64,000 nucleotides of DNA from the NCBI GenBank assembly GCA_026122225.1, contig JANEZZ010002675.1:682001-746000 (forward strand). The letters run 5' to 3'. The DNA comes from Heloderma charlesbogerti. Its lineage: Eukaryota > Chordata > Lepidosauria > Squamata > Helodermatidae. Position numbers and translations under genes: made by a program. Position 1 is the first letter of the stretch. The number at the start of each line of letters is the position of its first letter. Below the pieces are notes generated by a model that worked only from the letters and a program-made list of their open reading frames with translations, ran no database searches and was not told the origin of the DNA. Shown in pieces: positions 34,115 through 45,799 of the stretch.

Positions 34115-35610
34115 GGCTTTCGACTTGCACAATGTGGTGATAACAACCTATCATCGTACACCGTTGTTGCTTCACTTGGGATTTCATTTTGTATTGTCTT
34201 CTGTGCGTCCCTGCAGGGAGAGCAAGAGTTTGGCCACAACTGGCATAACATTCACACTGAAGTTGTAAAGCAAAACAGAAGGTTAATATCAGAGTCCAGG
34301 CTCTCAATGGCTCATCCTTTATGTTGCGGCACTTGGCTGTGACTGTGGTTTGATCTTTCCTAGTTTAAGCTTATTTCAAGGCAAAAATAGACATTGACTG
34401 TGCTTACTTTGCTCATCTTCCTTCCCCACCCCAGAGTGCCTAGATGCCCTAGCTCTAATAAGAATTCCTCAGGCACGAGCATTTGGGTGCTGGGTTTGCC
34501 GATTGGTTTGTTTTTTAACCTCCCTGTTAATTTCCCCAGGAGAATTAAAAAGAAGCCGCAGCTCCTTGTTTGTAAAGAGAAAGTGTGTGGCTTTCCCATG
34601 TCCCCCAGAGCAAATGAGATCAGGAAGCCCACACATCTGCCTGTCTTTTCAAATTACTGTCCATGCCAAGATTGAAACTCCAGGTTAAAAACTTAGGGAG
34701 TCTGCATATTTGGCGGCTTTTGGAAATCGACTTCCAAACCTGAGCCAGCAATATTCTATTTTCAAGAGTGTTATTCTTTATCCATCTATTGGATTATTTT
34801 AAACAATGGAAATTGCACTTCTGTGCCCTTTAAATATGTTTCCTATGAAGTTTAGACTTCAGTACCAAGGGTTTGTTCCAAGTGTCAGGGGCCCCTATAC
34901 TGGTATGTCTAGGAAATTGCTATGAGAGTGGGGAATCCTCTGCACCGTAAGAGCATTGCTCATGCTGAGTATTAATTGAAGTTTGTAACGATATGGCTGT
35001 CATTCAAAATGGCCTTATATAAAATGTTTTCCTTTTGAAGAGGTGTTTGGACAGACATAATTGGTTTAGGGATGATGCTGCTGGATACGAAAGCGATTCT
35101 ATATTGGGAGATCAAGACGGTTTCCAATTCGGCATGCATGGGTGCCTCTTAAAAAATTTAATTTTGAGTTGGCAGGAAAGGGTCATGTTAAGCATGAGAG
35201 TTGCCCAAGCATGGACTGAGCTGCTGCCAGGCACAATGAGATGAGAGGTGACTGCTATTCCAGCAGTCCGGAAATCAGGAAGCAGAGAGAATGGGCTACG
35301 CAGGTGTATAGAAAGCCCTTTTTACAAACATAAACATCTGAGCCACTTTTGAATTGGCCTCCCAAACAAAGATGAAGTTTCATTTAGAGCATGGGAGGAA
35401 CTGAGCCAGCTTTTAAAAGTAAAAGCGAGGAGGGGGACAAGCTTAAAGAAATTGGCGATGAAATGCCAGTAATGTTTGCTCCTGTTTATTTTCTTAAATA
35501 GCTGGGATCAAGAGCAAACATTTGATATCAACATTTCATAGGCCCAAAGAGGTAATACTGAGCGACAACGCCTAGAATAACCGCATACCCCATAGATTTG
35601 GATTTATGAC
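34115..35610. other. Repeat-free unique DNA
   Basis: No repeats and no domain-bearing ORF from 34.1 to 35.6 kb. The density of low-repeat, mixed-composition sequence next to the candidate exon would fit regulatory DNA, but nothing specific can be named. Confidence 0.3.
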
Positions 35611-35615
35611 ATTAA

Positions 35616-35706
35616 CAGTCTAGTCCTATACACCCTTGACCTGTGAGTAAGTCCCATTAAACTCAGTGGGGCTTACTTCTAAGTAGACATGCATAGGATT
35701 GCACTG
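35616..35706. mobile_element. TAA-flanked short MITE (CAGTGCAATC family)
   Basis: The ends are CAGTCTAGTCCTAT and the inverse of CAGTGCAATCCTAT. TAA direct copies lie at 35613-35615 and 35707-35709. The interior contains AGTAAGTCCCATTAAACTCA and GTGGGGCTTACTTCTAAGTA, themselves partly inverted, so the 91 bp can fold back. There is no coding capacity. Confidence 0.75.
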
Positions 35707-35711
35707 TAATA

Positions 35712-37085
35712 GATCTAAAGCAAATTGGGGGCAGCAGCTTGAATTCCCTTCCTTACATTTGTATTTCCTTCACATTTACCAGATACGTGTTATCTCAGGT
35801 AACGCAGTGATTTTTCCTTTCTTGGTGTTTCTGATTTTTTCTTCCCTACCAGGATGTGTATTGAGCCACAGTGCTGTGCATTCACATTACCCATGTGTGC
35901 CAAGAGTATCTAAGAGGAAGTGATCATCCGCAGCCTTTGTGTGGGCTTTTGAGACCTCAACAGGTACAACAGCCTGCACTCTGGGCCTCAGAGATAAACA
36001 GCTACTACTAATACTGTTTAATATTTATTGAGCTCAACAATGTAGCAGGCTCTGGCACTGAAAGCTTGCAGCCACATATGAGATGAGATGCCTGAGGCCA
36101 AGGAAGAGGAAGGGAGGCAGCATGGAAGGGCCGGGGCAGGGGCAGGGGAAAGGTTCCATCTACGTCACCAGCCTTCTGCAGTGGTTGTGACATCCATGTT
36201 TCTCTGAGGCTAGAATTGCCATTGCTAGAGAGGAAGGATGGCTGCTGCCCACCTTACTTGACTCTCATGCGCAGCAGGGGGAACCTCTGTGGATTGACTT
36301 TTATCTTTCCATAGTCTGGTGATTTGAGGACAGTTCTGCAAAGTCATCTCTATGCCTCGCTGCCCATTGGGATTCTCTGCCCCTTTGGGTTTGCAGATCC
36401 AAATTATGAAATGGCTTCTGCATGAGTTCCATAGAAAGGAAAATTGGACCAAGTATGGCTTTTCCCATCGCCATATTATGTTGAAGGGAGAGGCTGCATC
36501 TGCTTGGATTTTCCCATATGTGCATGTTTTAAAGGTGAGGGAACTCTTCATGGGATGGATCACGTGGCCCTCCCCTGGGTTTTCTGGCCTACAGACCTCC
36601 GGTTTCCAAATCTTCCTTGTCTTCTAAGTCCTGTACAAACTTTGTCCCTGTAAAGTCCCCCTCCCCCATTGCTTTTCCTGTCCCAAAACTACTGTGACGT
36701 TTTGGACTCAGACAGACTTGACCTCTCACTTCTCTCAAAAAGAAACTTTGTGGTAATATTCTATGTTGCTTGGCTTAGGGATACATTAGATGATGCACAC
36801 ATCTCTGTGTATTGACTTTCTCGTGACTTAAAAAAAAACTGAACATCATTTGAACAGTTGGGGAATCAGGATAATAACTGCCTCCTTCCCATCATTCTTC
36901 CATTCCTAATAGCGGCCCCCTGAGGTTTTTTTCCCCCTTTTTTAAACGGTGGAACAAAGCTATATGCATCTGACTGTAGCACACAATTTGGCCTAACAAT
37001 TAGAAAGTTTGTGGACATTCCATGACATATCTCAGCCAATAAGTACCAGTAGCCAGTAATCTAGAAGGTAGCTGGTAAGGACTGG
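35712..37085. other. Unique DNA, no gene seen
   Basis: 36225-36660 has overlapping ORFs on both strands without domains. Nothing else is recognised. Confidence 0.35.
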
Positions 37086-37090
37086 CCCTT

Positions 37091-37100
37091 CTCTCTCTCA

Positions 37101-37140
<40 letters not shown>
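37091..37140. repeat. (CT)n/(CTGT)n microsatellite
   Basis: CT units, five CTGT-type units and a second CT run. A 50-bp pyrimidine-rich tract. Confidence 0.9.
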
Positions 37141-37657
37141 GATATTGCTGACAATAAGTAATTCTGGTTCATGGATTAAATAGTGAACAGACACTTCTTT
37201 CTTTTGAATGGCTTTACAGTCACTTGCACCTTGAGTAGGTGAATGTTCCAAACTGCATCTGTTTGTCACAGTTTTATTGGCCTCCATGAAAATGCATTGC
37301 CTCCCTTTCTCCTCTTTCATTCTCTGTATGTTGTAAACACCATTCTCTCATTTTATTAGGCATAGCGTAGAAACTAGAAGTGCACAGAAGTGCTTTCTAC
37401 AATTTGTTGCACCTGGTATGCATGTCATGGCCTTCCTCTGGGATGATTTACTACATGTCTAAGTATTTTAGTGGCTGTCCTTTGCAGGAGTAGTCAAGGA
37501 TTTTTTTTCTATATCATTTTTCTTGTAGTCTTATTGGTTGTGAATACCATCTCTGTTTTTGTAGTGGTAGATTTTGCTTACTTTCTTAAAACAAAAGTTT
37601 TAAAATGGAAGGACTATAGGTCAGTGGTACCTGTACCCATTGCCTACCTTGGTTGCT

Positions 37658-37805
37658 CTAAACCAGCCTTCTCTGGCCTCTGTCCCTTTAGCCATTTTCA
37701 TTTACAGTTCCCATCAGCCATAGCCAGCATGGCCAGTGATTAGGGATGTTGGGAATTGTAGTGCAAAATATCTGGAGGGTCCCAAATTGGAGATGGCTGC
37801 TTTAA
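37658..37805. mobile_element. Foldback MITE, CCAGCCTTC family
   Basis: It starts CTAAACCAGCCTTCTCTGGC and ends GGAGATGGCTGCTTTAA. The middle has CCCATCAGCCATAGCCAGCA and GATGTTGGGAATTGTAGTG. The same plan occurs at 38349, 45685 and 57713; this is the most degraded copy. Confidence 0.6.
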
Positions 37806-38348
37806 GCAGGGGTCAATGGTAAGAGCATGAGTCACTCTCCCTGTCCTTGCCTGCCACTGAGGCCCAGTTTAGAAGTGAATGTGGGTATTTAAAAAAACAA
37901 GAAGCTCCACATGGCAAATGTCACAATTTAAATTGGATTATTGGTCCAGAAGCCCTACCACACTCACACTGAAAGAATACTTGGGGTGGGTTTTTATGAG
38001 CTAGCCCTGCATCCTGCTGCCCACATGCACCACAGCCAGGCACCCCTGCTGCCAGCCACCCCTGCTGCCCATGCCTTTGGCTGGTGTGGGAAGGGGCATG
38101 GAGGAGGGAAGGTAGGGAAGGAGGTAGGGGAACTAGTGCCATTAGGGTCCCTCCTCACATGGGGGAGCTGTACACACTTACATTGGTTCCAAAGGTACAG
38201 CCCCTTCTGACACATTCCAAATGCACAGATCTGGCCACAGTGTTTGTCATGGGAAAGGTGTGGGGCTGGCATGTGCAGTCCAGCAACCCCCTCATTCTTT
38301 CATCACAACAGGGCTGTATAATCTCCCCTTAATATGTGTTGTGTGTAC

Positions 38349-38497
38349 TTATGCCAGCCTTCCCCAAACTGTGGTCTCCAAATATTTTTCATACCATCTC
38401 CCAGAATTCCTGACCATTGGCCCTGCTGGCTGGTGTGGATAGGAGATGAAGTCCAAAACATTCAGAAGGCACCAGATTGGGGAAGGCCGACTTACGC
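38349..38497. mobile_element. Foldback MITE, CCAGCCTTC family
   Basis: GCCAGCCTTCCCCAAACTGT opens and CCAGATTGGGGAAGGCCGAC closes the element; the ends are inverted. The centre has CCAGAATTCCTGACCATTGG. It is non-coding. Confidence 0.7.
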
Positions 38498-38674
38498 TAA
38501 CGTTGCATGAATAGGAAACAGCAACCCAATTTAAACATAATTATGGCCCTGAATCCTTCAAATGTTTCTGAATCCTGAATCCTTCAAATAGGAAGACCAG
38601 CCCACACTTTTGCATGGGCTGTGACTGATCTTGTATTTTCCACTTTAGATTATGGCTTTTGTCTATTGAACTGT

Positions 38675-38936
38675 ACATAAGAAAAGCTGTGTCAGATCAA
38701 AGGCCTATCTAGTCCAGTATTCTGTTCCCCACAGTGGCCAACCTGATGCCCCTGGGAAGCCTGGAAGCAAGACATGAATGCAATAGTCCTTTCCCATTGT
38801 TGCTGTCCAGCAGCTAGTATTTGGTGGCCTACTGCCTCTGAATCTGGAGTTGTGGCCATGACTAGTAGCAATGTATAGACTTATCAACTATGAATTTGCC
38901 TGTCCCCCTTTTAAAGCCTTGTAAGCTATTGGCCAT
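38675..38936 (+). mobile_element. Interspersed repeat (AAAGGCCTATCTAGTCCAG family)
   Basis: From memory this has the order of a very common reptile retroposed repeat: ACATAAGAAAAGCTGTGTCA, AGGCCTATCTAGTCCAGTAT, CACAGTGGCCAACCTGATGC, CTGGGAAGCCTGGAAGCAAG, then TAGACTTATCAACTATGAAT and CTTTTAAAGCC. There is only one copy in the window, so internal confirmation is lacking. It directly abuts a BovB 3' end. Confidence 0.5.
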
Positions 38937-39240
38937 TTGTTCAGTCGTTCAGTCGTGTCCGACTCTTCGTGACCCCGTGGACCATAGCACGCCAGGCCTT
39001 CCTGTCCTGCGCTCTCTCCCGGAGCGTGCTCAAGTCCATATTCATTGCATCCGTGATGCCATCTAGCCATCTCATCCTCTGCCGTCCCCTTCTCCTTTTG
39101 CCCTCAGTCTTTCCCAGCATCAGGGTCTTTTCCAGAGAGTTTTCTCTTCGCATTAGGTGGCCAAAATATTGGAGCTTCAGCTTCAGTATCTGTCCTTCCA
39201 ATGAGCACTCACATCTCTTCTCCCCCCCGCCCAATCTTAT
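38937..39240 (-). mobile_element. RTE/BovB LINE 3' end
   Basis: The minus-strand frame 39234-38941 encodes the end of BovB ORF2: LQYFGHLMRRENSLEKTLML, KRRRGRQRMRWLDGITDAMN, RKAWRAMVHGVTKSRTRLND. The plus strand reads TCGTGTCCGACTCTTCGTGA, the hallmark of BovB/RTE 3' ends in squamates and ruminants. Only the last ~95 codons are present and they are still open. The element is 5'-truncated. BovB is a textbook case of horizontal transfer between squamates and mammals (established knowledge). Confidence 0.88.
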
Positions 39241-39244
39241 ACTC

Positions 39245-41395
39245 CCATTTATTTAACTTGCATGCTGTTTCTTCCTTCTCATTTGCACACTGTTCTTATA
39301 GATCCTATGCTCTTGTTCTGACTCCGGCTAGTATGTAAAGTTGCTTGCTAGCAGCTTATTGCACTCTTATCAGTTATGTCCCTGCAATATATTGTTACAT
39401 ATTAATATTCTATTGTAAGTCTTCCTATATGAAAATCTGTGTTTTAAAAAAGCAAATATTAGACAATTAAATACAGAAGTGATTAAATTGATTCCAGTAT
39501 GGAGGAACCATGCTTCCTTTGAAACATGATCACAGTCTATGTTATCATCTGCTATCAGTTTACATGTAGGAAGATAAGCCTTTCACACACTCACACAAAC
39601 ACAAAATGTTTCTGTGACATTCTAGACAAATAAAACATAATGATCTTTTTATGCCTATAAAAGAGGATCTGACATTTAATCATACTGATAACCTGCTATT
39701 TTCTGAGTCAGCGCTGCATTTATGGTTCCTTCTGAAATGCAGTTACCCCTTGGATTTGATTCCCAACTACTAATAGCACTGCGTGTTCCAAAGAGTATGA
39801 TGGGAATATGTGCCGGCCATTCCACTGTTTTGCCATTGAAACCTCACTCTGGCAAAGATCAAGGCGCACCGGCAAAAAGCAAGACCGGGGCTTTCTGTTT
39901 GTTCCCAAGACTCTCTCAGCTAGCTGTGAGCTGGGGTGGGGCTGGGAGAAGCACTCTCAGTTTATTGAGATGCAAATGAGCACTGCAAGCTTCCCTCTTC
40001 ATGTCTAGAATCTTCTTATCCAACACTGGCATAAACCCTAGAATTCTATAGGGTTGTTGTCGAGAATCAGGAGCCAGGCCTAGTAAAACTGGGCAGGTGG
40101 TTTCTTTCTGAACTGCTTCTGTTGCAGAAGTACCACTTCAGTGCTACTTTTTTTTCTCCCCCACACTCCATCAATTAGAAACTCTATGCGAAAACACACT
40201 TTTGCTATAGGTTTCATTGCCTTTCCCCCACCCAGCAGTGGGAATGTCTTGTTAAACTACAACAACTGAATATTTGTTTTGGAATCAGGTTCACTAGTAG
40301 AGGCCCAGTAACTTGAACTTTTGTAGGAATGATGAATAGCTGTTACGTTGCTGTGGATGCTGGGGTGGGGGGGATATGTCAGTGCTAATAAAGCAGCAAA
40401 AAATAGCTATATACACATGCACACACACACACAACTGTAGGCTGTTCCATGGAAACTTTCCCCATTGATTTCAGCGGACTACTGGTTGGTATTTTACTGT
40501 TTGAAGACTAGAAGAAATAGAATCTTCTTTTTTAAGTATAGCAGAAAACGATGTGGTACACATGGACAGTTTCAAGTGGGACATATATGCTTTGCTTTTG
40601 CTTGATTGTTTGATCAGTTGGAAAACTAACTGTGAAAACCATTTGAATCAGTAACCTCCAAACCAGGCATACCATGCTCTTGGTTTGAGTGTGCAATAGT
40701 TCTCTGAGGGACAGGGCTCAGAGTGACAAATGATGGGGATCTCCTCCAGAAGCCAATGTAGGATCAAGTGGCAAAAGGGTGTGCGTAGGTTTGGACACTG
40801 GAAGGCACAGTGAGCTGCAGCCAGAAACGGGCAGGTGCTCTCATACCAAACAATCAGTCAGTTGTAGAACACAGCAGAATTCTGAGTTACAAAAATGTAG
40901 GAATCAGTATCCAAGGGTTTACGTAACTGAGCCAGACAATTGTGAAAGTCCATGACGAGACAGAGAGAGTCAGTATTATTTAGATAACAAGACATAAGTT
41001 GGAACATGGAGCTAGGAGTTTTGGAGTTAGTACCAGCTGCCAGCTAAGGGTGAATTCCCACTGTCAAATTACTAGCACCAGTCACCATGTTGAGTCACCA
41101 CAAACACTTATTCTTACCATCTCCAGCTTAGCTTCCATCTGGGTATATTTGCTAAAGATTGAATTGCACTTCCCCAGACTTTAAAAGGAATCATGTAAAT
41201 GGCTTGCATGCTTAATCATATGTGGAGAGTCTCAAGTGGTAAGTGCAGTACACACATAATTAACTTCATGCAAGCGTACACACTATGCACTTTACACCTT
41301 GTAAAATCTGGGAAAATGCACTTCAGCCTTCACTCCAGCACAGTTAGGTAATTTTAGAATATGGGTGCTGTTAGGCAATTTTAGGGTTTGGATTT
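39245..41395. other. Unique DNA, no gene seen
   Basis: It contains a (CA)n at 40419-40434 and short ORFs (39722-39979, 40999-41184) without domains. Confidence 0.4.
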
Positions 41396-41398
41396 AAT

Positions 41399-41530
41399 GG
41401 GTTGGATCCAAATTTAGCCATGCTTAGACTAGACCCATTGAAATCAATGGGGCAAGCTAGTCTTTATGGTCTTGAGTCCTATTAATTTCCGTTGGTCTAC
41501 TCTAAGCATGACTATGTCTGGCTCCAGCCC
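41399..41530. mobile_element. Short MITE (GGGTTGGATCC ends)
   Basis: The left end GGGTTGGATCCAAATTTAGC is matched by the reverse complement of the right end (GGGCTGGAGCCAGACATAGT) over the outer ~12 bp with some decay. Internal CCCATTGAAATCAATGGGG is palindromic. A second copy with the same ends lies at 54868-54982. Confidence 0.6.
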
Positions 41531-42049
41531 TGCTGGGGGCCCTCCTGTTCGGCCCTGGACTTCTGCCCCACAGTCTTGCCCTGGCAGCAGCACTGCTCCA
41601 GTATCTCACTTGCCAAAGTGAGCACTATGTTGCCAAATGTCCTTGCTCATATGCACGCACAGGCTTGCATATGTACATGTGTACCTGATGAAACCAGGGT
41701 TTAAAGTTGGGTTAAGGATCTTGGCTTGTTTAGGTGCACTAAACCATAATCCTGGGTTCAGACATAATGCCTGGGTTCCATGTCATGCTGCAGGTCCTGG
41801 ACTGTATAACCCAGGAGTTGCCATGGACAAGTGAAGTGACGAGTGCACTGCTTCCTGCATCCTCGTCATTTCCATTTTCAATTAACAACCCAGGAAACTC
41901 TGGATGACATGACAAGCTGCACCTAGGCAGGTAATTAGGCAAATGGCACCCAGCATGCACCAGCACGCACTGTGGCTTAAACAAGCTGCCACACCATGGC
42001 TTGTTTAAGACGCTGTGAAAATGTGGACTGTCTGTATAAGGGTAGGATG

Positions 42050-42230
42050 TTTTGCCTTGGTGTGCATCACTTTATACTTGCTTCCATTGAACTCCATTTG
42101 CAATTTTAATGCCCATTCCTCCAGTTTGGAAAGATCCTTTAGGAGGTCTTTGCTATCCTTTTTTTTGTTTTAACCATCCTAAATAATTTGGTGTCATCAG
42201 CAAACGTGGCCACCTATGCTTGGGCAACTA
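42050..42230 (-). mobile_element. Old CR1-type LINE fragment (RT region)
   Basis: The plus strand TACTTGCTTCCATTGAACTC, CCATTCCTCCAGTTTGGAAA, GATCCTTTAGGAGGTCTTTG and ATTTGGTGTCATCAGCAAAC follows, step by step, the CR1 at 60.5-60.7 kb (TTGGCATTTGTCCCTATTAA, CAGCGCTCCAGTCTATCCAG, TTTTGTGTCATCTGCAAATT). It corresponds to the sequence just after the ADD motif of the RT. It is very diverged and without a frame, so a much older insertion than the 60-kb copy. Confidence 0.65.
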
Positions 42231-42239
42231 TGCTTGGAG

Positions 42240-43395
42240 AACGGTGGTACTTTTTGGTGTCATTTTTTTGCTGGATGTTTTGTGTTCTTACACAAAAGCC
42301 CCCTCTTATTTGACCAGTGAAAGGTGGGTGTTGTAATTTTTACACTCATCGGAATGCTTTTGCACAAACAGCCTGCATAATAGATTTCACTGAGATGTAA
42401 TCTCTTGCTGGAGTACTGCCAGTGTAGGATTGTATTTTCATGTTTCCATTTCTCTTACGATAGCCTGTTTATGCAGGTGTCAGATCATGGGCCTGACCCT
42501 AGAATGCATGCTTGAGAGACTGTCTTAGCATCACAGTGGAAACTCCCTAGCTCTTTGCGGCTGTTGAAAGTAATATCAGAAAACTACAGTTCTGACAATC
42601 CAAAATCTGACACTCTCACCACCTCCACATCAGAAACTCCCGTGTAGGCTTCATGTCTCTTAGCAACAGGTTGTGTTTTTAACATAACCACAGTAAGGCT
42701 ATTATGACCTCTCCACTAGTGCCTGCTTTGTATATTTGCAAAGAATGACGTGTTGTTCAGGTAGGGGTGTGTGTGTGTGTGTGTGTAAGTGCTGAATGCG
42801 AAATGTTGCTGCAAATAACTTTTAATCTATTCTCTTGATACAAAGTTCAACACTCATTGTGGCCTGCCTAGTACGTATATGAAACCTGAGACTCATCCTG
42901 CTCCTTTTTAGATTAACCTTTTGCCATTACACCAGTAAAAGAGTGATGACTAATGTAACTGGATATAATAGGCATCAGATAACCCTTTCTGCTTTGTTTT
43001 TCTAATCTGTTTGAGTCTGCAAGGGGAAGAGTAAAGTGGAGAAACTGAGAACTTTTCAACAAGGAAGCAGCCCTATCCTAAACACACTGACGTAATAGTA
43101 CGCTGTACTGAATCAATTGAACTTTGGAACCTATTACTTGGTGCAGCAGCAACATGGGAGCTGCTTTTGATGGGTTCTTCTCAAAGCACTCCTGTGACAC
43201 CTGTCCATTTCTTCTTAGATACTCTCCTAGGAAGGCCACAGAAAGGGAGATTGAAACTATGATGAGCCAAAGGAGAGGAGGATCCATCCTTTGGCTGATG
43301 TGCTTCTGTTTCTCGCACTGCTGTATGAGAACTGTGAAGAGAAAGGGGAGGGACAGGGGAGAGATTGGTGGCTGTATTTGCCAACAGCGGGCCAG
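42240..43395. other. Unique DNA with (GT)n
   Basis: A (GT)n tract at 42766-42786. No exon or repeat is otherwise recognised. Confidence 0.4.
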
Positions 43396-43398
43396 TTC

Positions 43399-43687
43399 AC
43401 ACGATCACTGCAGCCTTATTTAAGCCACATGTGCTGGCAGCCATTTTAAATATTCAAGCTGTGTGGGCAGTCGCCATGGTTTATCATGTCATCCAAACCT
43501 ATGGGCTGTTTTAGGGGTGTGGGTGGTTAACCATGCCAACAACCCTCCCCCCCCTCCCCCGGGTTTGGACAACATGAGAAGCCATGGTGACCAGCCACCA
43601 CAGCCTGAATATTCAAAGTGGCCCCCGGCACGTACTGCAACCAAGTTTGGTTTCAATAAGCCACGGTGCGCTGTGGTGATCATCCAA
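43399..43687. mobile_element. Foldback MITE, ~290 bp
   Basis: The arms 43439-43499 and 43562-43624 are inverted copies (about 75-80% by eye). Examples are GGGCAGTCGCCATGGTTTAT against GGCTGGTCACCATGGCTTCT, and a shared AAATATTCA core. The centre holds a C-rich run (43545-43560). Outer parts (CACGATCACTGCAGCC left, GTGATCATCCAA right) are less clear. It is non-coding. ORFs across the region on both strands mirror the palindrome. Confidence 0.6.
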
Positions 43688-43689
43688 AC

Positions 43690-44190
43690 CAGATCAACAT
43701 GTTACAGAAGGGGTGACTTTGACTTCCACCAACCTCCATGTTTAAGATGCTATCCAACCAGAAAACAATACGCTTGATGATTATCTTTTTTTTCCAAGAA
43801 GAAGTTGAAACTTTTTTAACTATGAACTTCCATGGCAGCAAAGTTGGATTCTTATCATCGCTACAAGGATGTCGTTGGAAACACTGACATATTTTTATGA
43901 ACAGTTGCCAGACAAAAACATTCATGCCCTGGTCATATTTTTCTTTATGGGGTTTGTTTTCAGGAGTTGCTCACTTCTGCTTTGTACACAAAGAGCCAAT
44001 AAGGCTCTGATTTATGGAATTTGGAAAAATTGGCAGGAGAGGAGTCCACCTTGCTCACCTTTTATGCTTTGTTCCACAACTGCATGGGTTATTTAGGGGC
44101 ATAGTGTTTATTTAGGGGCATAATAATGCAACACTGCTCTCTATCTGTCCCTAGGGCAGTTTACACACCATAGTTAGTCAGGTTACAGGG
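43690..44190. other. Unique DNA with a short tandem duplication
   Basis: TTATTTAGGGGCATA occurs twice near 44089-44124 in tandem. Nothing else is recognised. Confidence 0.4.
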
Positions 44191-44194
44191 AACT

Positions 44195-44720
44195 AGGGTG
44201 GCCAGCTATCTTACTTTACTGAGGACCATCATCTTTCTGAAGAGCAGTCAGAGGAAAGTCCTTTATTGGAAGATGTCCTATATTTGAAGGGCTGTCCAGA
44301 CCAAGTCTGGTTTAAAAATAAAGAAACATAAGAAAGGAGAGCAGTGGCCTTAATGTTTTCAATTGTGCTTTAATGTATTTGTTTTATTTTTGGTTTAATC
44401 CATGTTTATTTAGCTATGATTGTAAGCTCTCTAGTGACATTTTTTTTTTTTGTAGAAAGGTGGGGTACAAATCAAATAAGTAAATGATAAATAAATATTG
44501 CCCATCAACACAGCCTCTGGACAATAGACTGAGGAGGCACACCATACAGGACACCTGGTCACAGTCTTGCCCACTATAAGGAGATGTATTGTATTTCTAT
44601 TTAAATTATAGTAATTATTTCAAAATGTGCACTTAGACATATAACATAGCATACACAAATTGTATGCAAATGTGTCTCCTCTTTTGTCCTGATGTATTTC
44701 TATGTTTTTGGTGTGCAAAT
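44195..44720 (+). repeat. Repeat R copy 2, interrupted by an L2 tail
   Basis: 44195-44342 and 44498-44720 align with the reverse complement of 5415-5793. The interval 44345-44500 has no counterpart there and is an L2 3' tail. Copy 1 reads GAGCAGGGGGCCTTGAAGTT directly into GCCCATCAAC; copy 2 has GAGCAGTGGCCTTAATG, then the LINE tail, then ATTGCCCATCAAC. Confidence 0.6.
44345..44500 (+). mobile_element. L2-type 3' tail inserted in repeat R
   Basis: It has AATTGTGCTTTAATGTATTT, AGCTATGATTGTAAGCTCTC and AGAAAGGTGGGGTACAAATC, ending in an AAATAAGTAAATGATAAATA tail, the usual 3'UTR order. It has no coding part and is strongly 5'-truncated. Confidence 0.6.
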
Positions 44721-44727
44721 ACAAGGG

Positions 44728-44897
44728 GTTAGGTTTTTATTGTCATGGTTGTGCTTTTAATTGTGTTTTAATGCATTTCTTTTTAATTATCATTGTAATC
44801 AAGTGTTATTTGTTATGAATGAAAGTTCCCTAGAGTGCCATTTTCTTGGTAGAAAGGCAGGCTACACATCAAATAAATAAATAAATTGAATGAAAGA
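44728..44897 (+). mobile_element. L2-type 3' tail, second copy
   Basis: TTGTGCTTTTAATTGTGTTT, then GTTCCCTAGAGTGCCATTTT, then GAAAGGCAGGCTACACATCA and an (AATA)n tail. It resembles the 44.35-kb tail in the same orientation about 380 bp away and could be a separate insertion or part of one duplicated block. Confidence 0.6.
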
Positions 44898-44899
44898 AG

Positions 44900-45680
44900 T
44901 GGAGCAGTGCTTTTATTGGTTAATTGCCAGGTAAAACACTTTTTACAAGACAAACATGCGTGTGTTCCGATTTTAGCCCTATTCACTCATTAGCGCTTCT
45001 CTCTGCATGTCTGATGAACGTACAGAGAGTGGGCGGCAGCAGACCCCCCACCCCCATCTTTCCATGTCTGCAAAAAATCCAAGTCCTTGACAGACTGTTT
45101 GAATGTCTGCTTCAAAAGTTTAAGGTTTGTTCATGTAAATTTTGAACTAATTTAGAATGCTCCCTGTGAAGAGTGTGAGAAGGTTTATATTACTGCGCCT
45201 AGGATATCTGTTATACATGACTTCACTTTCTGCTTAAAATATGTCTTTAATGCTCTTATCTCTGTGAGCCTTCTGGGTTAATATGGAGAATTTGCCAAAG
45301 AAGGAATGCTAATTTAGGAGCCATAATTCTGTTTGGGAAGGATCTTGCACGCCAGAGTTGAATATTACTCAGTCCCAATCTGAATCCCCCCACCTAATGA
45401 TACCATCATCAAGGGCCCTGATCTGTATCCCCTCCATCTGGGAGGTGTATTCATCTGCAGCCTTTTCCAGTAGTGGTCCCAGGCTTTCCTCAGTGGTATA
45501 CCTCCTTCCAACTCATTAGGTCAGGAGGAGGCAACCTTTCTGGACCGCAGGCACAGTTGGCAATTTGAGAAACTGTCCTGGGCACCACCACAAAATGGTT
45601 GTCATGGGAGGCATGGCAAAGGACAAGTAACCTGCCCAAAAGACTGAGTACAAGGCAGAGGTGGGCTATGAGCTCCAACA
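44900..45680. other. Unique DNA, possible hAT-like fragment at its end
   Basis: 45525-45610 (GGAGGCAACCTTTCTGGACC, then GGGCACCACCACAAAATGG) resembles hAT-type non-autonomous ends recognised from memory. Confidence is low. No gene is seen. Confidence 0.3.
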
Positions 45681-45684
45681 CACG

Positions 45685-45795
45685 TAAGCCAGCCTTCCCC
45701 AACCTGACATCCTCCAGATGTGTTGGCTGGAGGATTATGGGAATTGTAATCCAGCACACCTGGAGGATGCCAGGTTGGGGAAGACTGCTTTAAAC
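45685..45795. mobile_element. Foldback MITE, CCAGCCTTC family (short copy)
   Basis: GCCAGCCTTCCCCAACCTGA at the left and the inverted CCAGGTTGGGGAAGACTGCT at the right. The inner arms CATCCTCCAGATGTGTTGGC and CACACCTGGAGGATGCC also pair. At 111 bp it lacks the central part present in the 57.7-kb copy. Confidence 0.75.
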
Positions 45796-45799
45796 AATT

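Noticed and set aside
33876..34307. 143-codon minus-strand ORF opposite the candidate exon
   Set aside because: No recognisable domain; composition like random sequence; overlapping ORFs in a second frame.
36225..36660. Overlapping ORFs of about 70-110 codons on both strands
   Set aside because: No domain or exon signals.
41700..42010. Another foldback MITE (AAACAAGCC/GGCTTGTTTA motifs)
   Set aside because: The apparent arms match poorly and boundaries cannot be set.
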